Shown here: positions 1 to 5,427 of the stretch, in pieces
Layout: every line of letters starts with the position of its first letter
How positions within the stretch are numbered: the stretch's first letter is position 1
Notes under the pieces: model-generated
The model's database searches: none
The model's input: only the letters and a program-made list of their open reading frames with translations
Told to the model about the DNA's origin: nothing
Assembly: GCA_035702855.1 (NCBI GenBank)
Contig: DASSZM010000210.1
Location: forward strand, 1 to 5,427
Direction of reading: 5' to 3'
Length of the DNA stretch: 5,427 nucleotides
Source: JAKAQB01 sp035702855
GTDB taxonomy: Bacteria > Actinomycetota > Acidimicrobiia > Acidimicrobiales > Palsa-688
Position numbers and translations under genes: made by a program

Positions 1-199
1 CAGGTACCAGCCCGCCGGCGACGCCGGTCACGGCGACGGCCCGCACCCCGTGGGCGGCGGCCACAGCCTGGTGGTCGCCGACGCCGGCGGCGGCCCGGCC
101 GGGGCCGGTCCCCGTGCGGGCGACCAGCACCCCCGGGGCGCCGCGCCCGACGGCACGTGCCTCGAGGCGCATGGGGGCGAGGGCGAGGAGGCTGGTCAC
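1..199 (-). CDS. hpnG: HpnG-type hopanoid phosphorylase/nucleosidase, N-terminal part (cut by left window edge)
   Basis: The 66 visible residues begin MTSLLALAPMRLEARAV. They contain RTGTGP (residues 28-33), like the glycine-rich substrate/phosphate loop of the nucleoside phosphorylase (PNP/UDP, MTA/SAH nucleosidase) fold, and TGVAGGL (58-64), like the conserved 'GxAGGL' strand-turn of that fold. In the hopanoid pathway HpnG removes adenine from adenosylhopane, made by the radical-SAM enzyme HpnH, on the way to ribosylhopane and bacteriohopanetetrol; this is known from the family, not shown here. I chose the GTG at 199-197 as start because it overlaps the shc stop as GTGA, like the other junctions, and because HpnG proteins usually begin with a short hydrophobic strand followed by an 'xLEA' segment. 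An in-frame ATG at 172 is an alternative that would lose nine residues. No good Shine-Dalgarno is visible, so translation probably depends on ribosomes finishing shc. About two thirds of the protein is outside the window. The family call is supported by both motifs and position; another PNP-fold enzyme is possible but less likely. Confidence 0.85.
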   Translation of the reverse strand, partial: MTSLLALAPMRLEARAVGRGAPGVLVARTGTGPGRAAAGVGDHQAVAAAHGVRAVAVTGVAGGLVP

Positions 200-2172
200 G
201 CCCGGGCACGCATGGCCGCCACGTACCGGCCGAGGGCGGTCAGTGGGAAGACATGACGATAGAGGTGGTAGTTGATGCTGAAATCCCACGGGAACCCTGT
301 ACCCGTGAACCACGGCTCGTCCCAGGTCCCGTCTTCGGTGAGATGCTCGACGAGCCATTCGACGCCGTCGTGGAGGGCGTCGCCGCCCGGGCCGTCGCCG
401 ATCTCGCCCGCCGCCAGCAGGGCGAGCAGCGCCCAGGCGGTCTGGGAGGCGGTCGAGGCCCCGCGGCCCCGCCAGGCGGGGTCGAGGTAGGAGCGCAGGT
501 CCTCCCCCCAGCCCCCGTCGGGGTTGTGGTGCTCGACGAGCCAGTCCACGGCCCGGCGGATGCGGGGGTCGTCGGCGGGGACCCCCGCCGCGACGAGGGC
601 CGGCACAACGGCTCCGAGCCCGTAGACGTAGTTGACGCCCCAGCGCCCGAACCAGGAGCCGTCGGGCTCCTGCTCGTCCGAGAGCCACCGGACCGCCCCG
701 TCGATGACCGCCGGGTCGACGCCCGGCTCGGCGGCGAGCATCTCGAGCACGTGGGCGGTGACGTCGGCGGACGGCGGGTCGGTCACCTCGCCGAAGTCGC
801 AGAACGGGATGGCCTTGACCAGCTCGCTGTCGTTGTCGACGTCGAAGGCGCCCCACCCGCCGTCACGGCTGCGCATCCCCACCGTCCAGGCGGTGCCCCG
901 CCGGCAGGCATCGTCGTCGGGATCGCCCGGCGCGACCCCGGCCCGCCGCAGGGCCAGGATGACCTCGGCGGTGTCGTCGATGTCGGGGTAGAGGTCGTTG
1001 GCGAACTCGAAGGCCCAGCCACCCGGCTCGAGCTCCGGCCGCCTCACGGCCCAGTCGCCCCGGACGCGGATCTCCTCGCCGACGAGCCACGCCCGGGCCC
1101 GTCGCAGGGCCGGGTGGTCGGCGGGGACCCCGGCGTCGGCCAGGGCGATCACCGACAGCGCCGTGTCCCACACCGGGGACTGGCAGGCCTCCAGCCGGCG
1201 CCCCGCCTGGTCCTCCAGTACGAAGCCGTCGATGCCGGCCAGGGCGGCGGCCAGGACCGGGTGGTCGAGGGCATAGCCCTGCAGGTGCAGGGCGATCACC
1301 GAGTAGACGATCGGCGGCTGGATCCCGCCCCAGCACCCGTCGGCCTCCTGGCGGCGGACGATCCAACGCTCGGCGGTGCTGAGCGCCGCCCGGCGCAGCA
1401 GCGTCTTCGGGAGGAACCAGCGGGGGAGCCGCTCCCAGGAGTGCAGGAAGCGGTCGATGGCGGAGAAGGCCGGTCCGGCGACCGGGTCGTAGCGGAACAC
1501 CTTGTGACGGGCGGCCTCGACGGTTCGCGCCGCCAGGTCCGCCGGGGTGTCGCCCGGCGGACGGCGCAGCTCGTCGAGCCCGAAGGGGAGGGGTCGCGCC
1601 GGTCGGTGGGACATGACGATGGTGAGGGCGACGATCGTCTGGCGGGCCCAGCAACCGAAGCGGTAGATGCTGATCGGCGCATCGGGTGGCAGGAAGATCA
1701 GCTCGGGCGGCATGACGGGCAGGTCGTCCCAGGACCACGCCCCCACCATCGCCAGCCAGATGCGGGTGAACACCCGGGTGGCGCCCAGCCCGCCCTGCAG
1801 GCGGACCCACGCCGCTGCGGCCTCCATGTGCGGCTCGTCCGGCTCGTCCCCGGCGAGGCGCAGGGCGACGTAGGCCTCGACGGTGGCCGAGACGTCCGGG
1901 GGCGCGCCGTAGAACGTCCCCCAGGTCCCGTCGGGGCGCTGCTGGCGGCGGATCCAGCGGGCGGCGCGCGCCGCCAGGCCGGGGCGCAGGATGCCGAGGA
2001 AGTGGCGCAGCAGCAGGTCCTCGGCGTCCATCGTGACGTTGGTCTCGAGCTCGCCCTTCCACCACCCCTCGGGGCGCTGGGCGGCCAGGAGGTGGTCCCG
2101 GGCACGGTCGCGCGCCGCGGTGGCGGCCTCGAGCAGGTCCGACCAGGTCTCGGTCGACGGGACCGCCGTCAT
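196..2172 (-). CDS. shc: Squalene-hopene cyclase (complete, 658 aa)
   Basis: A class II triterpene cyclase that protonates squalene and folds it into pentacyclic hopene/hopanol; the family are monotopic membrane proteins. The catalytic DxDD motif is present as DIDDTAE, with D397, D399 and D400 matching D374, D376 and D377 of the Alicyclobacillus acidocaldarius enzyme (numbering recalled from memory). Other matches are E51 (E45), E99 (E93), W175 in GCWARQT (W169), D470 and H474 in DVTAH (D447/H451), and W511 and Y516 in RWGVNYVYG (W489/Y495). QW-type repeats are seen near residues 36, 77, 275, 434, 501, 549 and 612. The C-terminal GTGFPWDFSINYHLYR segment is of the actinobacterial type, with Ser632 where Alicyclobacillus has Tyr606. 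Length is normal (family about 630-720). The ATG at 2172 overlaps the stop of the prenyl synthase as ATGA and is followed by a typical N-terminus leading into EGWWKGELETNVTMDAE. Its reading frame stays open upstream to 3000, but that stretch is an off-frame shadow of the prenyl synthase. Only a weak GAG-type ribosome site precedes it, so coupling is likely. Confidence 0.98.
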   Translation of the reverse strand: MTAVPSTETWSDLLEAATAARDRARDHLLAAQRPEGWWKGELETNVTMDAEDLLLRHFLGILRPGLAARAARWIRRQQRPDGTWGTFYGAPPDVSATVEAYVALRLAGDEPDEPHMEAAAAWVRLQGGLGATRVFTRIWLAMVGAWSWDDLPVMPPELIFLPPDAPISIYRFGCWARQTIVALTIVMSHRPARPLPFGLDELRRPPGDTPADLAARTVEAARHKVFRYDPVAGPAFSAIDRFLHSWERLPRWFLPKTLLRRAALSTAERWIVRRQEADGCWGGIQPPIVYSVIALHLQGYALDHPVLAAALAGIDGFVLEDQAGRRLEACQSPVWDTALSVIALADAGVPADHPALRRARAWLVGEEIRVRGDWAVRRPELEPGGWAFEFANDLYPDIDDTAEVILALRRAGVAPGDPDDDACRRGTAWTVGMRSRDGGWGAFDVDNDSELVKAIPFCDFGEVTDPPSADVTAHVLEMLAAEPGVDPAVIDGAVRWLSDEQEPDGSWFGRWGVNYVYGLGAVVPALVAAGVPADDPRIRRAVDWLVEHHNPDGGWGEDLRSYLDPAWRGRGASTASQTAWALLALLAAGEIGDGPGGDALHDGVEWLVEHLTEDGTWDEPWFTGTGFPWDFSINYHLYRHVFPLTALGRYVAAMRARA

Positions 2173-3212
2173 GATTCGCGCTCGACCACGTACACCGCCA
2201 GGTCGGCCAGCTGGCGGTGGGGCACGGCCGAGATCCGGACCCGCTCCAGCGCGCCGAGGGCGGCGTCGAGGTGGGCCTTGGCGCGCACGGTCGTCCACTC
2301 CCGGCCGCCGCAGGCGTCGACGAGGTAGGCGGCGCGCTCGACCTCGCCCCCCTCCAGCGGGGGGAGCGGGGTCTCGGCGCCGGAAGGACCGAGGAGCAGG
2401 TCCCGCAACTCCTCGGCCTCCTCGCCGCCGGCGGCCAGGGCGGAGACGACCGGCATCGACTTCTTGCGCTGGCGCAGGTCGTTGCCGGCGGGCTTGCCGG
2501 TGCGGGCCGGGTCGCCCCAGATGCCGAGGAGGTCGTCGATGGCCTGGAAGGCGAGGCCCAGGTGGCGGCCGTAGTCGCGGAGGGCGCCGACGGTCGCCGT
2601 GGGGGCGCCGGCGAGGACGGCGCCGATCGACGAGGCGCAGCCGAGCAGGGCGCCGGTCTTCGCCGCCGACATCGCCATGCACTCGTCGACGCTGACGTCC
2701 CGGCGCTTCTCGAAGGCGATGTCGTCGGCCTGGCCGGCGATCATCGCCGCCGTCGCCTCGGCCAGGGCGGCCGAGGCGCCCGGCCCGGTGGTGGCGGAGG
2801 CCTCCAGCAGGACCTGGTGGGCGAGGGTCTCGAGGGCGTCGCCGGCGATGATCGCCGGGCCGATGCCGTAGACGGACCACACCGTCGGGCGGTGGTGGCG
2901 CTCGTGGTCGCCGTCGATGATGTCGTCGTGGATGAGCGAGAAGTTGTGCACCAGTTCGACCGCCACGCCACCGGGGATGCCGACGGACGCGTCGGCCCAC
3001 GCCGCCTCGGCGGACAGCAGCGCCAGGGTCGGGCGGATGCCCTTGCCACCGGGCGCACCCGCCGGCCGGCCGTCCCGGTCGGTCCAGCCGAGGTGGTAGC
3101 TGGCGAGCTGCCGGATGTCCGGCGAGAGCCGTTCGATGGCCGCCTCCATGGCCGGCCCGAGGGCCTGGCGGGATCGGGCCAGCACATCCGGCACGCCGGT
3201 GGTCGGGGTCAT
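2169..3212 (-). CDS. Trans-type polyprenyl diphosphate synthase (complete, 347 aa)
   Basis: A head-to-tail isoprenyl diphosphate synthase that adds isopentenyl diphosphate to an allylic diphosphate. The family signatures are in order: GGKGIRP (residues 55-61), which binds diphosphate; the first aspartate-rich motif DDIID (96-100) in HNFSLIHDDIIDGD; GQADDI (160-165); and the second aspartate-rich region AFQAIDDLLGIWGD (221-234) followed by TGKPAGNDL and RKKSMP (249-254). The second motif reads DDLLG rather than the textbook DDxxD. I recall this as common in actinobacterial members, with D234 a few residues later. The first motif has no two-residue insertion and Phe91 sits five residues before it, so C15 versus C20 product cannot be settled from sequence. 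Its place between hpnE and shc suggests it supplies farnesyl diphosphate for squalene. Residues 275-292 (PSGAETPLPPLEGGEVE) look like a low-complexity loop. The ATG at 3212 is supported by a strong AGGAGGT site and overlaps the hpnE stop as ATGA; the gene ends in the same way into shc. No symbol is given because the product is unknown. Confidence 0.95.
   Translation of the reverse strand: MTPTTGVPDVLARSRQALGPAMEAAIERLSPDIRQLASYHLGWTDRDGRPAGAPGGKGIRPTLALLSAEAAWADASVGIPGGVAVELVHNFSLIHDDIIDGDHERHHRPTVWSVYGIGPAIIAGDALETLAHQVLLEASATTGPGASAALAEATAAMIAGQADDIAFEKRRDVSVDECMAMSAAKTGALLGCASSIGAVLAGAPTATVGALRDYGRHLGLAFQAIDDLLGIWGDPARTGKPAGNDLRQRKKSMPVVSALAAGGEEAEELRDLLLGPSGAETPLPPLEGGEVERAAYLVDACGGREWTTVRAKAHLDAALGALERVRISAVPHRQLADLAVYVVERES
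2347..2364 (-). other. Short G/C hairpin inside the polyprenyl synthase gene
   Basis: On the coding strand six C are followed by GCTGGA and then six G, giving a perfect 6-base-pair all-G/C stem with a 6-base loop. It encodes the LPPLEGG loop region near residues 284-289. No T tract follows, so it is not an intrinsic terminator. It may simply reflect Pro/Gly codons in a GC-rich gene; a role in slowing ribosomes or protecting mRNA is speculation. Confidence 0.3.
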
Positions 3213-4600
3213 GCGACCTCCTCGCTGGGGGTTGAGTCGAGTAGGGGGTCGAGGGCGGCCGCGGCCGCAGCGTGCCCGCTGCGAACGGCGCCCTCCATGG
3301 TGGCGGGCCACCCGGTGGCGGTCCACGCCCCGGCCACGACCAGCCCGGCGTGCGCCGTGGTCGGGCCGGGACGCAGCGCGCCGGAACCGGGCACCGCCCG
3401 GAAGGTGGCGGAGCGTTCCTTGGTGACGAGCGCCTCGCGCACCTCGGCGCGGCCGGCGCCGGGGAGCAGGCGGGGCAACTCGGCGGTGACGCGGGCGGCG
3501 ATGTCGTCGGGGTGGCGGCCGATCAGCCCGTCGGCGGCCGACAGTGAGACGGCCAGGTACTGGCCGCCGCCGGGCAACCCCGACGACGCCGTCCGGTCGA
3601 ACACCCACTGCACGGGGCTGTCTACCCCGGCGAGCAGCGGGAGGTCGGTGACCCGGCGGTCGTAGACGACGTGCACGTTGACGATCGCCGAGGTGCCGAG
3701 GTCGCCCAGGCGGTCCTGGGCGGGGACGCTGTGGGGGGGTAGGAGGGCGCCCGCCGCCGTGTGGGGCACCGCCACGACCACGATGTCGGTGTTGACGGGG
3801 GCGTCGCCGCCCTCGGCCACGACGGTGTAGCGCGGGCCGCCGCCGGTCCGGAGATGCACCCCGCCCACCCGCCGGCCGAGGCGGACGTCGACGCCCGCCC
3901 GCTGCAGCGTGGCCCCGGCGCGGGTGCCGTGGAGCGTGCCGAGGGGCAGGCGGGACCAGCCGATGTCGGCGGCGCCGGCCTCCTCGAGCAGGCCGGTCTT
4001 GAACACCTTGGCGGCGACGGCGAGCGACGCCTCCCGGGCGGGGAGGTTGATGGTCGCGACGGTGATGAGGTCCCACAGCCCGGCGATGGCGCGGGGGCCC
4101 TGGCCGTGGCGGCCGAGCCACGAGGCGAAGGTCTCGGTGTCGAGGGCCGGGTCGCCGAGGCGCAGCCGGCGCAGTGCCAGCGCCGCCCGCCCCACGCCGA
4201 GGCGATCGCTCGTCGACAGCAGCGGGTAGCGCAGCAGCGAGGCGCCCAACTGGAGCGGCGCCGGGAGGCCGTTGCGGCGCAGCGTCCCGCACAGGGGCGC
4301 CCCGCCCGCCGCACCGGGCCGGACGGCGGTGACGTCCAGGCGTGGCTGGAGCTCGACGTCCCCGTCGGAGCCGATCCGGGTGAGGAAGCCGCGGTAGGCG
4401 TGGCAGCAGCGCAGGAACACGTGCTGGCCGTTGTCGACCCACCGCCCCTCGTGGCGGAACGACCAGGTCAGGCCGCCGAGCCGCTGGCGCCGCTCCAGAA
4501 GCGTGACCTGCGCCCCGCGGGTGGCGAGGTCGAGCGCGGCGGTGATCCCGGCGAGCCCGCCGCCCACTACCACGGCGTCGGCGCCGGCGGCGCCCGTCAT
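3209..4600 (-). CDS. hpnE: Squalene-associated FAD-dependent desaturase HpnE (complete, 463 aa)
   Basis: A flavin amine-oxidase/phytoene-desaturase fold enzyme. In the HpnCDE route HpnE carries out the final redox step from hydroxysqualene to squalene, despite the 'desaturase' name; this is family knowledge. The sequence shows an N-terminal dinucleotide-binding fold with GGGLAG (residues 13-18, GxGxxG) and Glu36 at the end of the second strand (VTLLERR), then LGGLTWSF and the HpnE-characteristic DNGQHVFLRCCHAY (about 56-69). Near the C-terminus is AGAWTATGWPATMEGAVRSG (about 423-442), the FAD-contacting segment that identifies this subfamily. Length is normal for the family. The ATG at 4600 overlaps the hpnD stop as ATGA and has a GGGGGA stretch four bases upstream as a possible ribosome site; its own stop overlaps the prenyl synthase start. 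A C7 tract on the coding strand (3733-3739) falls in LLPPHSV, and an alanine run near the end is encoded by a 14-base palindrome. No truncation or frameshift is seen. A carotenoid desaturase is the main alternative, made unlikely by the HpnE-specific motifs and the neighbours. Confidence 0.96.
   Translation of the reverse strand: MTGAAGADAVVVGGGLAGITAALDLATRGAQVTLLERRQRLGGLTWSFRHEGRWVDNGQHVFLRCCHAYRGFLTRIGSDGDVELQPRLDVTAVRPGAAGGAPLCGTLRRNGLPAPLQLGASLLRYPLLSTSDRLGVGRAALALRRLRLGDPALDTETFASWLGRHGQGPRAIAGLWDLITVATINLPAREASLAVAAKVFKTGLLEEAGAADIGWSRLPLGTLHGTRAGATLQRAGVDVRLGRRVGGVHLRTGGGPRYTVVAEGGDAPVNTDIVVVAVPHTAAGALLPPHSVPAQDRLGDLGTSAIVNVHVVYDRRVTDLPLLAGVDSPVQWVFDRTASSGLPGGGQYLAVSLSAADGLIGRHPDDIAARVTAELPRLLPGAGRAEVREALVTKERSATFRAVPGSGALRPGPTTAHAGLVVAGAWTATGWPATMEGAVRSGHAAAAAALDPLLDSTPSEEVA
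3216..3222 (-). promoter_or_regulatory. Strong Shine-Dalgarno for the polyprenyl diphosphate synthase
   Basis: On the coding strand AGGAGGT lies three bases before the ATG at 3212 and within the last codons of hpnE (Glu-Glu-Val). It is the only near-perfect ribosome site among the four visible gene starts; the others are G-rich or weak. It supports the chosen start and suggests the prenyl synthase can be initiated independently of ribosomes arriving from hpnE, although the spacing is short. Confidence 0.7.
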
Positions 4601-5427
4601 GCCGTCCCCCGGGTCAGCGCCCGGGCGGCGACGAGCGCCTTCTGCCGGGTCGGCAGGGACACCCGGCCGTGTAGCACGGCGTCGGGGTCGGCCTGGATGC
4701 GGGTCAGGAGGCGCCGGTAGATCCCGGCCATCGCCGCCGTGCACGCCCGGCTGCGCCGGTCGAGCATCGGCAGGAGGGCGAGCCCGCGGTCGTACCAGTC
4801 GGCGGCCCGGGCCGCCTCGAACGACACCAGCGCCCGGAGGGCGTCGGGGTCGCCGGTGACGTCGGGGCTGCAGCCGAAGCGGGCGAGGTCCTCGGCCGGC
4901 AGGTACACCCGCCCCATGGCGTCGCGGTCCTCGACGACGTCGCGCAGGACGTTGGTCAGCTGGAGGGCCACGCCGAGGGTGTCGGCCAGCGGCTCGGCCC
5001 GGGCCGGGTCGGTCGCCCCGTAGATCCCGAGCGACAACCGCCCGACGGTGCCGGCCACCGCCCGGCAGTAGGCGACCAGCTCGTCGAAGTCGGCGTAGCG
5101 GGCCCCGTCGACGTCCATGCCGCAGCCGTCCACCAGTTCGTGCAGCGCCCCCATCGGGATGGGGTAGCGGCGGGAGGCGTCGGCGAGCGCCACCAGCACG
5201 GGGTCCTCCCCGGCGGCGTTGGGATCGGCGGTGATCGCCCGGAGGTCCTCGTGGATCGCCTCGAGCGCCTTGCGCTTCACGGCGGGCGGGTCGTCACCGT
5301 CGCCGACGTCGTCGATCCGGCGGGCCACGGCGTACAGGGCCGACATCGCCCGGCGCTTGGGGGTCGGAAGCAGCCGGATCCCGTAGAAGAAGTTGCGGGC
5401 CTCGCTGCGGGTGATCTCCTCGCAGCG
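4597..5427 (-). CDS. hpnD: Presqualene diphosphate synthase HpnD, lacking N-terminus (cut by right window edge)
   Basis: A head-to-head prenyl transferase of the squalene/phytoene synthase family, condensing two farnesyl diphosphates to presqualene diphosphate in the HpnCDE pathway. The frame stays open to the window edge, giving 276 visible residues. The stretch upstream of the first internal Met (5346) reads RCEEITRSEARNFFYGIRLL, followed by PTPKRRAMSALYAVARR, which is the conserved family N-terminus, so that Met is not the start. Both aspartate-rich motifs are present: DDVGD (visible residues 39-43) and DVVED (163-167) within LQLTNVLRDVVEDRDAMGRV, followed by YLPAEDL. Family proteins are about 280-310 residues, so only a short N-terminal piece should be missing. 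The TGA overlaps the hpnE ATG. I prefer HpnD over its paralogue HpnC because of the NVLRDVVED form of the second motif and the direct contact with hpnE; HpnC would be expected just upstream, outside the window. A true phytoene synthase is possible by sequence alone but fits the shc neighbourhood less well. Confidence 0.9.
   Translation of the reverse strand, partial: RCEEITRSEARNFFYGIRLLPTPKRRAMSALYAVARRIDDVGDGDDPPAVKRKALEAIHEDLRAITADPNAAGEDPVLVALADASRRYPIPMGALHELVDGCGMDVDGARYADFDELVAYCRAVAGTVGRLSLGIYGATDPARAEPLADTLGVALQLTNVLRDVVEDRDAMGRVYLPAEDLARFGCSPDVTGDPDALRALVSFEAARAADWYDRGLALLPMLDRRSRACTAAMAGIYRRLLTRIQADPDAVLHGRVSLPTRQKALVAARALTRGTA

Larger units (their letters stand above)
1..5427 (-). 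other. Hopanoid biosynthesis operon, internal portion
   Basis: Five genes in one direction (hpnD, hpnE, prenyl synthase, shc, hpnG), with every junction a 4-base overlap: 4597-4600 ATGA, 3209-3212 ATGA, 2169-2172 ATGA and 196-199 GTGA. No internal promoter-sized gap or terminator exists, so a single transcript is the simple reading. As I recall it, the order matches the hop cluster of Streptomyces coelicolor, in which hpnC lies upstream and hpnH, ispG and dxs lie downstream; those genes would be outside this window. The promoter and any regulator are not visible. Confidence 0.9.

Noticed and set aside
157..2328. Plus-strand 723-codon open frame covering nearly all of shc.
   Set aside because: Its translation is low-complexity Gly/Arg/Pro/Val-rich with no recognisable motif, and it lies opposite a clear cyclase. 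Long antisense open frames are expected where codon third positions are nearly all G or C.
2347..2364. Intrinsic terminator between the prenyl synthase and shc.
   Set aside because: The stem has no T tract after it, lies well inside the coding sequence, and the next gene overlaps its host gene.
2173..3000. Open extension of the shc frame upstream, which would make a 934-residue protein.
   Set aside because: The extension is Arg/Pro/Gly-rich and overlaps the prenyl synthase gene off-frame. The cyclase homology begins after the ATG at 2172, so this is not a fusion.
2217..3665. Plus-strand 482-codon open frame opposite the prenyl synthase and hpnE.
   Set aside because: Shadow of GC-rich coding on the other strand: no domain, and composition dominated by Gly, Ala, Arg and Val.
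3761..4720. Plus-strand 319-codon open frame opposite hpnE.
   Set aside because: Same reason: no motif, antisense to a well-supported flavoenzyme.
4597..5346. Taking the Met at 5346 as the true start of hpnD (249 residues).
   Set aside because: The frame remains open to the window edge and the upstream residues match the conserved N-terminus of the family, so the gene is longer.
1..5427. A novel defence, mobile or regulatory system.
   Set aside because: Every part of the window is accounted for by five adjacent hopanoid-pathway genes; no nuclease, transposase, reverse transcriptase, repeat array or intergenic RNA was seen.

Overview
The window is a dense block of genes, all read from the minus strand, with a high-GC coding bias typical of Actinomycetota. 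It contains no IS element, CRISPR array, tRNA or rRNA, and no stretch of non-coding DNA that I can find. The proteins identify it as the core of a hopanoid (bacterial triterpene) biosynthesis operon. The organism is most likely a high-GC actinobacterium. The evidence is the base composition, the gene order, which as I remember it matches the Streptomyces hop cluster, and the actinobacterial-type C-terminal motif of the cyclase. I cannot resolve it further; Acidimicrobiia, Frankia-like and Streptomyces-like lineages are all possible.

In the direction of transcription (right to left) the layout is: hpnD (4597-5427, cut by the right edge), hpnE (3209-4600), a trans-type polyprenyl diphosphate synthase (2169-3212), squalene-hopene cyclase shc/hpnF (196-2172), and the start of hpnG (1-199, cut by the left edge). 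All four gene junctions are 4-base start/stop overlaps: ATGA at three and GTGA at the shc/hpnG junction. The genes are therefore almost certainly one transcript with coupled translation. The operon promoter and terminator lie outside the window.

The genes form one pathway. The prenyl synthase makes an allylic diphosphate, which should be farnesyl diphosphate if it feeds this pathway. HpnD condenses two molecules to presqualene diphosphate. HpnC, expected just beyond the right edge, and HpnE complete the route to squalene without a classical NADPH squalene synthase. SHC cyclises squalene to hopene/hopanol. HpnG, with HpnH expected beyond the left edge, belongs to the branch that adds a ribose-derived side chain.

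I found no undescribed system. The second-look items are the complete set of 4-base overlaps, the unresolved chain length of the prenyl synthase, substitutions and an extra segment in the cyclase relative to the Alicyclobacillus enzyme, and small sequence features (a G/C hairpin, a C7 tract and a palindrome) inside genes.
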